A DNA stretch of 64,000 bases, from assembly GCA_946621465.1 (NCBI GenBank), contig CAMOOO010000002.1, forward strand, positions 1 to 64,000, written 5' to 3'. Source of the stretch: an uncultured Clostridia bacterium. GTDB lineage: Bacteria > Bacillota > Clostridia > Christensenellales > DTU072. Shown one piece after another: positions 24,994 through 33,272 of the stretch (position 1 is the stretch's first letter; each line of letters begins with the position of its first letter). The notes beneath the pieces are model-generated. The model was not told the origin of the DNA. It did not search any database and worked only from the letters and a program-made list of their open reading frames with translations. A program made the translations under genes and the position numbers.

Positions 24994-25869
24994 TTAATAT
25001 TTGCTTTTCAGTTTACTTAAAAACAATTCAGCCGCCTTGGATAATACCGTATATTTCTTCCAAACAAAATAGAGTTCGGACGTAAGGGAAGGCGAAAACG
25101 GTATAAAGCACAGATTGCTGTCGCCGGACGTATTGATCAGTTTATCAAGCCCAACGGCATACCCCATTCCCTCTTCCACCATCAGAGACGCATTGTAAAT
25201 AAGGTTATACGTTGCAACGACGTTCAGTTTTTCATAATCCTTTCCGAACCAGTCGGTTATAGGGTTCTTGCTATATGTGTGTTTGGAAAAAATAAGCGGC
25301 TTGTCTATCAAGTCAGTCGGACTTACGGAATTTTTTGCAGACAGTGGGCTGTCCTTCCTTGTCCAGACACCCCAAGTGTCTACCAGCGGCAAACGTAGAT
25401 AATCGTATTTTGACACGTCAACCGGTGCGATCAGAATGCCGAAATCAAGCAAACCTTCATCAAGTTTTGCTATAACGTCATTGGTATCGCCGCTGAAAAA
25501 TCGAAATTTGATATTGGGATAGTCTTTTTGCATATTATATGCTGCTCGTGCGATCAGTTTCACTACGTAAGATTCTCCGCCTCCGATTTCTATGGTTCCG
25601 ATTATTGTTTTATCAAAACAGGTCAATTCCTCTTTTGTCTTGTTTAATAGGGAAACGATTTCTTCGGCTCGGTTTTGGAGCAAAATGCCTGCGGAAGTCA
25701 ATGTCGCTTTTCTTTTGCCACGTACAAATAACTGTTGTCCGAGTTCTTTTTCCAAGTTCTGTATTTGCCTTGAAAGATTGGGTTGCGTAACGAACAATTC
25801 TTCTGCAGCTTTTGAAATATTACCGTACTTGGCAACAGCTAAAAAATATTTGAGTTCTCGTAATTCCAT
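24994..25869 (-). CDS. LysR-family transcriptional regulator
   Basis: 291 aa, typical length. The N-terminal HTH (residues 1-60) reads LRELKYFLAVAKYGNISKAA...QPNLSRQIQNLE, a textbook LysR signature. The rest is the co-inducer-binding (LysR_substrate, PBP2-like) domain. It is transcribed divergently from the acetyltransferase/hydrolase/FMN-reductase operon, with 133 bases between. This is the usual layout for a LysR regulator and its target. A perfect dyad TTATGA-N4-TCATAA lies in that gap. The inducer is unknown. Confidence 0.93.
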   Translation of the reverse strand: MELRELKYFLAVAKYGNISKAAEELFVTQPNLSRQIQNLEKELGQQLFVRGKRKATLTSAGILLQNRAEEIVSLLNKTKEELTCFDKTIIGTIEIGGGESYVVKLIARAAYNMQKDYPNIKFRFFSGDTNDVIAKLDEGLLDFGILIAPVDVSKYDYLRLPLVDTWGVWTRKDSPLSAKNSVSPTDLIDKPLIFSKHTYSKNPITDWFGKDYEKLNVVATYNLIYNASLMVEEGMGYAVGLDKLINTSGDSNLCFIPFSPSLTSELYFVWKKYTVLSKAAELFLSKLKSKY

Positions 25870-25921
25870 ATATCCACTCCTTTCTTCTGTTTATTATAAA
25901 AGATGTTACTATGCCTGTCAA

Positions 25922-25937
25922 TTATGATAATTCATAA
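25922..25937. promoter_or_regulatory. candidate LysR operator
   Basis: Inverted repeat TTATGA (25922-25927), TAAT, TCATAA (25932-25937), 12 bases upstream of the operon -35. Location and symmetry suit a LysR recognition site. Confidence 0.5.
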
Positions 25938-25948
25938 AATATAAGTAT

Positions 25949-25977
25949 TTTACATATTTATTCGAGTATGTTACACT
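25949..25977 (+). promoter_or_regulatory. promoter of the LysR-linked operon
   Basis: TTTACA (25949-25954), 17-nt spacer, TACACT (25972-25977); start codon of the acetyltransferase 25 bases further on. Confidence 0.6.
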
Positions 25978-26002
25978 GGAATCAATAAAACGAGGCGACA
26001 AA

Positions 26003-26566
26003 ATGGAAACAGCGGATTTTATAAAGATAATGGACACAGAAGAAAGAGTAGTAGCCGGTTCCGACGTTCACAAACAAATGCACTTGTATTCACAAGAGGC
26101 TCAACGTATTACCGCACAGATCAACGGGACGTATCATACGCACGAGGAAATGACGAAGTTGTTTTCCGCGTTATTCGGAAAGGAAGTAGACGAAACGCTT
26201 CGGGTGTTCCCTCCCTTCTTTACCGATTGCGGAAAGAATATTACGGTAGGAAAAAACGTATTCATCAATTCCGGTTGTTGCTTTCAAGATCAAGGCGGCA
26301 TAGAAATCGGCGACGGAACGCTTATCGGACACCAAGTTGTGATCGCTACGTTAAATCACGATTTACGTCCACAAAGCAGAGCCGATATGTTTCCCCAAAA
26401 AGTTAAGATAGGTAAAAACGTGTGGATAGGCGCACACGCAACGATATTGCAAGGGGTAACTATCGGGGACAATGCCGTAGTTGCCGCAGGAGCGGTCGTA
26501 ACCAAAGACGTTTCGGCAAATACCGTAGTAGGCGGCGTACCCGCAAAAACAATAAAACAATTATGA
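26003..26566 (+). CDS. sugar O-acetyltransferase (Maa/LacA/NodL family)
   Basis: 187 aa, the normal length. N-terminal maltose/galactoside acetyltransferase helices (residues ~1-60), then left-handed beta-helix hexapeptide repeats ([38 protein letters not shown]) and the family ending [11 protein letters not shown]. The catalytic His is in TLNHDLRP. It transfers acetyl from acetyl-CoA to a sugar or similar acceptor; the substrate is not predictable. It is the first gene of the LysR-linked operon. Its start follows GAGG, and its stop is 11 bases before the hydrolase ATG. Confidence 0.93.
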   Translation: METADFIKIMDTEERVVAGSDVHKQMHLYSQEAQRITAQINGTYHTHEEMTKLFSALFGKEVDETLRVFPPFFTDCGKNITVGKNVFINSGCCFQDQGGIEIGDGTLIGHQVVIATLNHDLRPQSRADMFPQKVKIGKNVWIGAHATILQGVTIGDNAVVAAGAVVTKDVSANTVVGGVPAKTIKQL

Positions 26567-26577
26567 GGAGATTATCG

Positions 26578-27552
26578 ATGAACCAATTATTATCGCAAGA
26601 ATGGGATAAGGTCTTCCCGAAAAACGAAAACGTAAATCACTGCAAGGTGACTTTCAAAAACCACTTCGGCATAGAACTTGCCGCAGATATGTATGCACCG
26701 AAGAATGCAAAAGGGAAACTCCCTGCCATAGCTTGTTCCGGTGCGTTTGGCGCAGTAAAAGAACAGCACTCCGGTTTATATGCGCAAGAGATGGCGGCAA
26801 GAGGATTTATAACGATTGCCTTTGATCCTTCGTTTACGGGAGAATCGGGCGGAGAGCCGAGATATATGCATTCTCCCGATATCGACGTGGAAGACTTCCA
26901 AGCGGCTGTGGATTTTTTGAGCGTTCAAGAAAACGTTGATGCCGATAAAATATCCATTATCGGTATTTGCGGTTGGGGCGGTATGGCTTTGCAGACCGCT
27001 TGCCTCGATACGAGAATAAAAGCGACGGTCGCCATCACGATGTACGATATGTCAAGAGTTGCCGGCAATGGATATTTTGATAGTTCCGACAATGAGGAAG
27101 CAAGATACCAAATGAGATTGGCAATCAATAAACAAAGGACGGTCGATTTCAAAAACGGAACGTATGCATTGGCGGGCGGAGTGATCGATCCTCTGCCCGA
27201 AGACGCGCCGTGGTTTGTTAAACAATATCACGCTTATTACAAAACGCCGCGCGGGTATCACCCTCGCTCTTTGAACAGCAACAACGGTTGGAACGTAACG
27301 GCGGGGACTTCGCTTATGAATACACGGCTGTTTACCTATGCATCCGAAATAAGAAGCGCCGTACTTCTCGTCCACGGAAGCGAAGCGCATTCGAGATATA
27401 TGAGCGAGGACGCTTTCAAACTCTTGAAGGGTGACAACAAGGAATTATATATAGTCGATGGCGCTTGTCACTGCGATCTATACGATGGCGGGGATAAAAA
27501 ATATATTCCTTTTGATAAAATCGAAACGTTTATAAGGGAGAATCTGAAATGA
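26578..27552 (+). CDS. alpha/beta hydrolase (dienelactone hydrolase-like)
   Basis: 324 aa; the ATG at 26578 follows GAGGAG, and upstream in-frame starts lie inside the preceding gene. The alpha/beta hydrolase fold is recognisable: oxyanion region near CSGAFGAVKEQ, nucleophile elbow IIGICGWGGMA, acidic/His elements VHGSEAH and DGACHCD near the C-terminus. The elbow has no serine. A cysteine sits near the nucleophile position, as in dienelactone hydrolases, so activity could be cysteine-based or lost. The stop overlaps the next start by 4 bases (ATGA). Substrate unknown. Confidence 0.85.
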   Translation: MNQLLSQEWDKVFPKNENVNHCKVTFKNHFGIELAADMYAPKNAKGKLPAIACSGAFGAVKEQHSGLYAQEMAARGFITIAFDPSFTGESGGEPRYMHSPDIDVEDFQAAVDFLSVQENVDADKISIIGICGWGGMALQTACLDTRIKATVAITMYDMSRVAGNGYFDSSDNEEARYQMRLAINKQRTVDFKNGTYALAGGVIDPLPEDAPWFVKQYHAYYKTPRGYHPRSLNSNNGWNVTAGTSLMNTRLFTYASEIRSAVLLVHGSEAHSRYMSEDAFKLLKGDNKELYIVDGACHCDLYDGGDKKYIPFDKIETFIRENLK

Positions 27553-28091
27553 GCAAGGTATTGATAATCACCACAAGTCTGCGAGCAAAAAGCAATTCCG
27601 ACGTTCTCGCCGAGAGACTGCTTGCGGGCGCAAAAGACGCGGGGCACGACGTTGAAATGATCAGCCTTAAAGGTAAAACAATCAAATTTTGCATTGGTTG
27701 CCTTGCCTGTCAGAAGACGCAGCAATGCGTATTGAAGGACGACGCTGTTTCGATTGCAGAAAAAGTCAAGAATGCAGATACGCTCGTATTCGTTACGCCG
27801 ATCTACTATTACGAAATGAGCGGGCAGATGAAAACGTTGCTTGACAGGATGAATCCGTTGTACCCGTCCGACTATAAGTTCCGCAAGGTGTATCTGCTTT
27901 CGGTTGCAGCAGAAGATGAAGAACAAACACCCGAAAAAGCCGTCAGCGGTTTGCAAGGCTGGGTAGATTGTTTTGAGAAAGCGGAACTTGTAAGTTCGCT
28001 GTTCTGCGGTGGGATCAATAATGCGGGCGAAGCCATCGGAAAGAAGGATGAACAGGATGAAGCGTACCAATTTGGCAAGTCATTGGAATAA
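27549..28091 (+). CDS. NADPH-dependent FMN reductase / flavodoxin-fold protein
   Basis: 180 aa. Flavodoxin-like fold with an N-terminal phosphate-binding loop (TTSLRAKSNSD), a CIGCLAC cysteine motif as in iron-sulfur flavoproteins and related reductases, and PIYYYEMSGQMKTLLDR, the conserved FMN-contact segment. It likely reduces FMN, quinones or similar electrophiles with NAD(P)H. It is translationally coupled to the hydrolase (ATGA). The end of its reading frame overlaps the start of the cyclophilin-like lipoprotein by 35 bases. Confidence 0.9.
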   Translation: MSKVLIITTSLRAKSNSDVLAERLLAGAKDAGHDVEMISLKGKTIKFCIGCLACQKTQQCVLKDDAVSIAEKVKNADTLVFVTPIYYYEMSGQMKTLLDRMNPLYPSDYKFRKVYLLSVAAEDEEQTPEKAVSGLQGWVDCFEKAELVSSLFCGGINNAGEAIGKKDEQDEAYQFGKSLE

Positions 28092-28674
28092 TGCAAAGCG
28101 CGCCTTTATTTTGGCGTTAATTGTTATGATGATGGCTTTTGTTCTCTGTGCTTGCGACATAATAAGTTCCAAAGACACCGGCACGATGACAAGCCAAAAC
28201 ACCGAATCGACTGAAAGTGGTAAGCCGACAGATAATAATATCGAGGAAACAATCCCCACGGAAACAAGTTCGGGAACGGAATCATCTCAAAATATAACGT
28301 CGGAGGAACGGGTAGTGGAAAAGATATTATCTCTTGCAATCAACGGGCAGAGTGTCTCCGTGCAATGGGAAGGCAATGAGTCCGTAGAAGCATTGAAAGA
28401 GCTGGTCAAGGACAAACCGCTGACAATACAAATGTCCATGTACGGCGGGTTTGAACAAGTCGGTTCATTAGGAACAAGCCTGCCGCGAAACGACCGTCAG
28501 ACGACGACCATCTCCGGAGATATCGTACTGTATTCCGGAAATCAGATTGTAGTTTTCTACGGTTCCAATTCTTGGGCATACACTCGGCTCGGACACGTTA
28601 CCGATAAAAACGCAGCGGAAATGACGGAACTGCTTAGTAAGGGTAATGTAACGTTAGAGATTTTAATGAAATAA
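28057..28674 (+). CDS. cyclophilin-like-fold lipoprotein
   Basis: 205 aa. Lipoprotein signal with lipobox-like VLCAC near residue 34, then a Ser/Thr-rich linker (~35-85). The C-terminal domain (IQMSMYGGFEQVGSLG..LPRNDRQTTT.SGDIVLYSGNQIVVFYGSNSWAYTRLG, given here in parts) matches the bacterial 'cyclophilin-like' domain often found beside flavodoxins. Prolyl isomerase activity is not established for that family. I choose ATG 28057 because AAGG lies 9 bases upstream; ATG 28048 abuts that site. It overlaps the FMN reductase, so expression is coupled. Its stop is followed in the same frame by a truncated surface-protein tail. Confidence 0.85.
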   Translation: MKRTNLASHWNNAKRAFILALIVMMMAFVLCACDIISSKDTGTMTSQNTESTESGKPTDNNIEETIPTETSSGTESSQNITSEERVVEKILSLAINGQSVSVQWEGNESVEALKELVKDKPLTIQMSMYGGFEQVGSLGTSLPRNDRQTTTISGDIVLYSGNQIVVFYGSNSWAYTRLGHVTDKNAAEMTELLSKGNVTLEILMK

Positions 28675-28683
28675 TTCAGTTGG

Positions 28684-29172
28684 ATAGAATACAACGAAGA
28701 AAGCAAAGGTAAGATCGATGCGGCAAAAAAAGCGTTTGACAAACTTACCGAGAATCAAAAAATACTCGTAGGGAATCATACCGATATTCCTTCGGAGGAA
28801 ACGATCTATATCGACCTGGGCAATCAAAGCAAGGCGCAAGAGGTAAAGACCTTGATCGAAAACATCGGGGAAGTAACCTATCCGGACAGCAAAGAAGCTA
28901 TCGAGACGGCGAGAAACGGTTATGATGCTCTTACTGACCCGCAAAAAGAATTGGTCGACAATTACAGCGTTTTTACCGCGGCGGAAGAAACTTATGCGCA
29001 ACAGGAAGCCAAAGCTAATAAAAAACTCTCCGGTGGCGCCATCTCCGGCATCGTGATCGGGTTCGTCGCTTTTGCGGGAATAATCGTTGTTTTGATCCTC
29101 TTCTTTAAGAAGAAAGAAAAGAACGACAAGGAAGTCGTAGAAGAATCCAAGGAAGAGGAAAAGAAAGAATAA
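28684..29172 (+). pseudogene. C-terminal remnant of a surface protein (FIVAR-like repeats plus membrane anchor)
   Basis: From 28684 the reading frame encodes IEYNEESKGKIDAAKKAFDK and IENIGEVTYPDSKEAIE..., helical repeats like those of the 2490-aa surface protein. It ends with KLSGGAISGIVIGFV, a membrane helix and a Lys/Glu-rich tail. No ATG or ribosome binding site precedes it; the only candidate start is a TTG at 28852. It lies in the same frame as, and 9 bases after, the stop of the cyclophilin-like gene. It looks like the 3' end of a fourth surface gene whose 5' part was replaced by the LysR-linked operon. Confidence 0.75.
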
Positions 29173-29200
29173 AAACAATATGGTTTTATCAAAAAATGAC

Positions 29201-29235
29201 AAGGTGTTCGTTATCGCGAACACCTTGTTTTTTAT
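29201..29235. terminator. bidirectional terminator
   Basis: Perfect 10-bp stem AAGGTGTTCG (29201-29210) / CGAACACCTT (29217-29226) with a T-run on the plus side and A-rich sequence on the other. It separates two convergent genes. Confidence 0.85.
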
Positions 29236-29282
29236 AATATTGTGTTTAAAGACAGAAATAAGTTTTTGATGTTTTTTAACGA

Positions 29283-30338
29283 TCAGCTGTTATACTGTTT
29301 TTCGGCTTTGGAAATATTGTCCGGATATATTTTTGCAAAGTCGTTTTTCATTGAGATCGGCACGTAGCCTTTGGCTTTGTAATCAGCCGATTTGGTTGCC
29401 CAATCCTGTGTTCCCCATTCGCGCACGTTATCGTCGGCAACAACCATATAGGCTTGTGCTTTGTGGGGGTTTCTCGCATCGAGCCCATAATTCATCATGC
29501 TTGTATCGCTTCCGCTGTTGCCAAAGGCAAGCACAGGGCGCTGTCCGATCTCGCGTTCGATATAGATGGACTTGTTGGCGTTGAGGTTCTTTTGGATAAA
29601 ACCGCCGGTCAAAACAAGCTCGTCGCCATCTTCGTACTTAAAGTTCATATTGGACGATTCTTCTTCATGTCCTCTGACCTTGACTTCAAAGTCCGTACCG
29701 ATGACGTGTTCGGGCGTGACGTAATCTTTGATGGGAGAATTGGCAACGATGGCGCGCGTGGTCGTGCGTTCCGTTCCGCTGATAACGTAAATGGTAAAGC
29801 CGTTTTCATAGAGATAACGCACTACTTCCACCATGGGCAGATAGTAGTTGTCGATATAGCGCATATTGTTAAAGCTACTTGTGTATTTTTTCCCAAACGC
29901 TACGACGTAATCACTGAACTCCTTAACGGTCATCCCCGCATAAGCCTGAGCAAAGTTTCTTGCCAGCGCTTCGCCGGCGACATATCCCGGAGCGATGGAT
30001 CTTGCTACCTCTTTCAAGTCGTCCGAAACCTTTTCCGGATGATCGACCAAACAATACTCGATAAACATCATCGTGTCGTAATAGGTATAATACGTTTCGC
30101 AAACGAGCGTTCCGTCCATATCGAATACGGCGATCCTGTCTTGTTCGGGAATATAATCGGAGGATTTTTCGTCGGTAACAGCCGTAACGTAAGTTGTCAG
30201 AGAAGTCAATGCTTGGCTCTCATTCCAATATATGAATTGAAAACTATTCTCTTCCTCATCATTATTGTTGCAAGCGATCAAGCTCAGAGATATGACAAGC
30301 AACAAAAATATAACTGCCGTTTTTTTTGCAAATTTCAT
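29283..30338 (-). CDS. HAD-superfamily phosphatase lipoprotein
   Basis: 351 aa. Lipoprotein signal with lipobox LIAC (Cys 23). HAD motif I is DMDGT (nucleophile D73, acid D75), motif II SGTER, and motif IV GNSGSD. It resembles secreted HAD acid phosphatases acting on phosphate monoesters outside the cytoplasm. Only 30 bases separate it from the upstream lipoprotein gene, so the two are probably co-transcribed from the strong promoter at 31905. A clear terminator lies beyond its stop. Substrate unknown. Confidence 0.9.
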   Translation of the reverse strand: MKFAKKTAVIFLLLVISLSLIACNNNDEEENSFQFIYWNESQALTSLTTYVTAVTDEKSSDYIPEQDRIAVFDMDGTLVCETYYTYYDTMMFIEYCLVDHPEKVSDDLKEVARSIAPGYVAGEALARNFAQAYAGMTVKEFSDYVVAFGKKYTSSFNNMRYIDNYYLPMVEVVRYLYENGFTIYVISGTERTTTRAIVANSPIKDYVTPEHVIGTDFEVKVRGHEEESSNMNFKYEDGDELVLTGGFIQKNLNANKSIYIEREIGQRPVLAFGNSGSDTSMMNYGLDARNPHKAQAYMVVADDNVREWGTQDWATKSADYKAKGYVPISMKNDFAKIYPDNISKAEKQYNS

Positions 30339-30368
30339 TTTGTTTCTCCTTCTTAAATGTGTTTTTGT

Positions 30369-31853
30369 TTAGTCAATTTGTCCGACCGCTACGTAAAGAT
30401 CGTAATACATATCGTACAAGCCCAAGCAAGCGTCCATGCCCGAATTTGCGCTGAATGCCTTGGATATCACCTTTTCCCACGAGCCGTATTTTTGATACAA
30501 TTCGTCCGGTAAAGGTCCTTCTTCGTGACCGTACGTATCAAGGTTGCGTTTTTTGAGGGCGGCAAGTCCTTCGGGATCGTCTTTGTAAGAATCCAAACGA
30601 ATTTGATTGCGTTCCGTACTGATCGCACGCGCGATTTCTTCCACGCTTTTGCCTTGGGCGGTCATTTCGTCAAGCATCGTATACATCGATTCTAAGGATC
30701 GGTGGTAGTCTATGCGTTCTTGTCTTCCTTTTTCCACAATTTCGTCATCGCTCCAATCGGCGGTGGCATAGATAGCCAAATTTCCTTCTGCGCTTGGACG
30801 AAAACCGTATATTGCCGTTTGGTCTTCCACGATATCCGCCATAGCATACGGATTTTTGCGCGGATCATGCAAGTAATGGAAACCGCCGTCGCTTTCAAAA
30901 TAAATATCTTCTTCATTCGGATCGAAAACCACCATTTCACGACCGGTAAGATATTCTTCATCGATATTCATTGAATAGGAGAGGGAAGGATCATTTTTGT
31001 TTTTAACGGTAAAATCGTCTCCTATGATGACATCGACGTATTCGGTACGATAACAGCCCGTGAGGTATTCGTAATACATAGGAATAGTATCCCGATCTTC
31101 GCCTCCGAGCGTGCCTGAAACGTACCAATCGCTCTCCGTTTGCGGTGCCGAAGCGTTATACCAATCGGTAATATCGGGAATAGTGACGGAGGCGCTGCCG
31201 TACGAAAAATTCATCGTGATGGAATTTGTTTCGTCGGCAGTTTTTTGCGTACTCTTGAAATAAGTAACCTTATTTCTTACTTTTGTCGCGGTAATGTCAA
31301 TTTCCGTGTCATCGTAATTGATCTTAAGAGTAAGCGTCGCATCTAAATAAATATTATATTCTTCATGGGTGCTTGTTCCTTTGGAAGTCAAGCTCACAGT
31401 CGTTCCTTCGGGCAGATCGGTTAAAACATCCAAGTAAAAATAAAACTCCATAAAATGATCGAAGTATTCTTCCTCATCGATAAAAAAGTATCGGCTGCGT
31501 TCACCGTTGAAAGCGCAAATATAATCTTCGTCGTCTCTAAAAAGATAATATTCTTCTCCGTTCATATAATCGATGTGGTCGGTTTCATCTTTAATGGTCT
31601 CGGTCAAAAATACGCCATCATCGTCGGAAACGGTTACGATCAAATTATCATCATATACCGATAGGTAAATGAAATCCTCGTAAATATCTTCTGCCTCTTC
31701 GAGATTATCTGCGGTAAAGATCCAATCGTCTGTTTGGAGCTTGTCCGCAGTATCTTCGGGCGTTACGTCATTCGAATTGCAGGCGGAAAGCAATAACGCA
31801 AGGACCAAGCAGATCGCGAGCGTCATTGTCAAAATCAATGTTCTTTTTTTCAT
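30369..31853 (-). CDS. acidic lipoprotein of unknown function
   Basis: 494 aa. Signal peptide with lipobox LLSAC (Cys near 25), then a very acidic, Tyr-rich protein with beta-strand-like stretches and no domain I can name. The C-terminal third (~365-494) is helical (DEMTAQGKSVEEIARAIS.ERN). It is the first gene of a two-gene unit with the HAD phosphatase lipoprotein. A near-consensus promoter lies 52-81 bases upstream. It may work with the phosphatase at the membrane, but nothing in the sequence proves this. Confidence 0.8.
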   Translation of the reverse strand: MKKRTLILTMTLAICLVLALLLSACNSNDVTPEDTADKLQTDDWIFTADNLEEAEDIYEDFIYLSVYDDNLIVTVSDDDGVFLTETIKDETDHIDYMNGEEYYLFRDDEDYICAFNGERSRYFFIDEEEYFDHFMEFYFYLDVLTDLPEGTTVSLTSKGTSTHEEYNIYLDATLTLKINYDDTEIDITATKVRNKVTYFKSTQKTADETNSITMNFSYGSASVTIPDITDWYNASAPQTESDWYVSGTLGGEDRDTIPMYYEYLTGCYRTEYVDVIIGDDFTVKNKNDPSLSYSMNIDEEYLTGREMVVFDPNEEDIYFESDGGFHYLHDPRKNPYAMADIVEDQTAIYGFRPSAEGNLAIYATADWSDDEIVEKGRQERIDYHRSLESMYTMLDEMTAQGKSVEEIARAISTERNQIRLDSYKDDPEGLAALKKRNLDTYGHEEGPLPDELYQKYGSWEKVISKAFSANSGMDACLGLYDMYYDLYVAVGQID

Positions 31854-31904
31854 AATACTTCTCCTCTTTTAAAGTGCCGTTTTATGCCCAATAATTACCG
31901 CTTA

Positions 31905-31934
31905 ATTATAATCTATCAAGTAGGATCTTGTCAA
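31905..31934 (-). promoter_or_regulatory. promoter of the lipoprotein operon
   Basis: On the minus strand TTGACA (31929-31934), 18-nt spacer, TATAAT (31905-31910): both hexamers match consensus exactly. Confidence 0.8.
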
Positions 31935-32021
31935 TGCAAGTTATCTAAACTATTATAGAGCATTGATGAGTGACCCTATCGATGGTCAATCTAAATATCA
32001 GTAAAAAAGGGAGAAGTAAAA

Positions 32022-32220
32022 ATGAAAACGTTAGTAGCCTATTTCAGCGCGACAAATACAACGAAGAGTGTCGTGGAAGAATTATCGGAAAAACTCGGTT
32101 GCGATATGTACGAAATCAAACCCGTTCAACCGTATACGGACGCAGACTTAAATTGGATGGACAGAAAGTCGAGAAGTTCGGTGGAAATGAAGGATAAGGC
32201 GTCGAGACCCGCCAGCTCGT
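32022..32220 (+). pseudogene. flavodoxin, 3'-truncated at repeat copy C
   Basis: Begins [15 protein letters not shown], the FMN-phosphate loop of flavodoxins, and continues to [20 protein letters not shown], conserved in this family, after which the ORF stops at codon 67. Intact relatives have ~150-180 residues, so the FMN isoalloxazine-binding part is missing. The truncation coincides with the start of the partial 172-bp repeat at ~32206. The two share GACCCGCCA at the junction, which could encode the expected S-R-P-A. GGGAGAAG before the ATG is a good ribosome binding site. Confidence 0.8.
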
Positions 32221-32306
32221 AATCATAGATTACTTCGCCGCTTTGGCTACAAATGCCACACTGTGGCTTTTGCTTTACGCGTCGCGCCCATCGCGAACGC
32301 CAAAAA
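32206..32306 (+). repeat. 172-bp dispersed repeat, partial copy C
   Basis: Matches bases 115-217 of copy A with one substitution (CATCGCG for CATCACG). The 5' 62 bases, including most of the CGTTCG arm, are missing and replaced by the flavodoxin gene. The 3' CGAACGCCA end and a following hairpin are kept. Confidence 0.8.
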
Positions 32307-32336
32307 ATCTCGGAAGAACTATTCCGAGATTTTTTT
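32302..32336 (+). terminator. terminator after repeat copy C
   Basis: Perfect 8-bp stem TCTCGGAA (32308-32315) / TTCCGAGA (32322-32329) with A6 before and T7 after. Its sequence differs from the hairpins after copies A and B. Confidence 0.8.
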
Positions 32337-32354
32337 ATTCAAACCGTAGCGAAG

Positions 32355-32490
32355 CGCAGTTGGCATATCACCGGGGGCTTTGTATATCATCACTGTGGAA
32401 CGGTGTATCATCACGGCAAAGCCGTGTATGGTCCGATCCGTTTTGGTTTGATGATATGCACGCTTTCTCGTGATAGTGGTTTTTTCTAAG
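32355..32490. repeat. cluster of small palindromes joined by ATCATC
   Basis: CACTGTGGAACGGTG (32391-32405) and perfect CACGGCAAAGCCGTG (32412-32426) are each preceded by TATCATC. The set is enclosed by ATATCATC (32384-32391) and GATGATAT (32450-32457). It lies between the flavodoxin remnant and convergent tcdA and may serve as a bidirectional terminator. Confidence 0.65.
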
Positions 32491-32516
32491 AGCTTTATGA
32501 ATAAAAAAGTCGGAAA

Positions 32517-33269
32517 CTATTTTATCAGGTCTTTAATGACCTCTCCGGCGAGAATGAGTCCGGCAACCGACGGGACGAAGGCGGTGCTACCGGGCACTTG
32601 CCGACGATGGGTGCCTTTCCGAACGGTATCGGGCGGACAAACACTACTCTCTTGGTGGGCAATATCCATATCTTCGATGGGTTTTATCGGCTCTTCTTTG
32701 GAGTAAACGACCTTCAAAGCGGGGACGTTCCGTTTTTTTAACTCCCTACGCATGACCTTTGCGAGCGGACAGACCGACGTTTTGTAGACGTCGGCTACTT
32801 CAAAGGCGGTCGGGTCGAGCTTGTTACCCGCACCCATTGAGCTTATGATGGGGACGCCGGCTTTTTGCGCTTGCAAAACAAGCTCGATTTTGCCTGTGAC
32901 GGTGTCAATGGCGTCTATGACGTAATTATACTGTTTAAAATCGAATTGTTCCGCCGTTTCCGGCATAAAGAACGTTTGATGCTTGGTCACTTTGATAGAT
33001 GGATCGATCTCCGAGATTCTTTCGGCGGCGACGTCGACTTTGTATCTCCCGATCGTCTTCCTCGTCGCATAGATCTGCCGGTTAATGTTGGTAAGGCATA
33101 CCTTGTCGTCATCAATAATATCGATAGCGCCTACGCCGGAACGAGCGAGCGCTTCCACCGCATATCCGCCTACACCGCCGATACCGAACACGGCAACGCG
33201 CGAATTACGTAATTTTTCCATGGCTTCCTTTCCAAACAAAAGTTCCGTTCTCGAATACTGATTCAACAT
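32517..33269 (-). CDS. tcdA: tRNA threonylcarbamoyladenosine dehydratase (TcdA, ThiF/E1-like)
   Basis: 250 aa. ThiF-type Rossmann fold with FGIGGVGGYAVEALARSG (ATP site, residues 28-45), NINRQI, and ADVYKTSVCPLAK. The C-terminal SVCPPD and AGLILAGEVIKDL elements are typical of TcdA rather than MoeB or ThiF, and the length matches. The enzyme uses ATP to cyclise t6A37 in ANN-decoding tRNAs to ct6A. It starts 3 bases after the stop of the rhodanese-TtcA gene and is the third member of a tRNA-sulfur/RidA operon. Confidence 0.9.
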   Translation of the reverse strand: MLNQYSRTELLFGKEAMEKLRNSRVAVFGIGGVGGYAVEALARSGVGAIDIIDDDKVCLTNINRQIYATRKTIGRYKVDVAAERISEIDPSIKVTKHQTFFMPETAEQFDFKQYNYVIDAIDTVTGKIELVLQAQKAGVPIISSMGAGNKLDPTAFEVADVYKTSVCPLAKVMRRELKKRNVPALKVVYSKEEPIKPIEDMDIAHQESSVCPPDTVRKGTHRRQVPGSTAFVPSVAGLILAGEVIKDLIK

Positions 33270-33272
33270 ACT

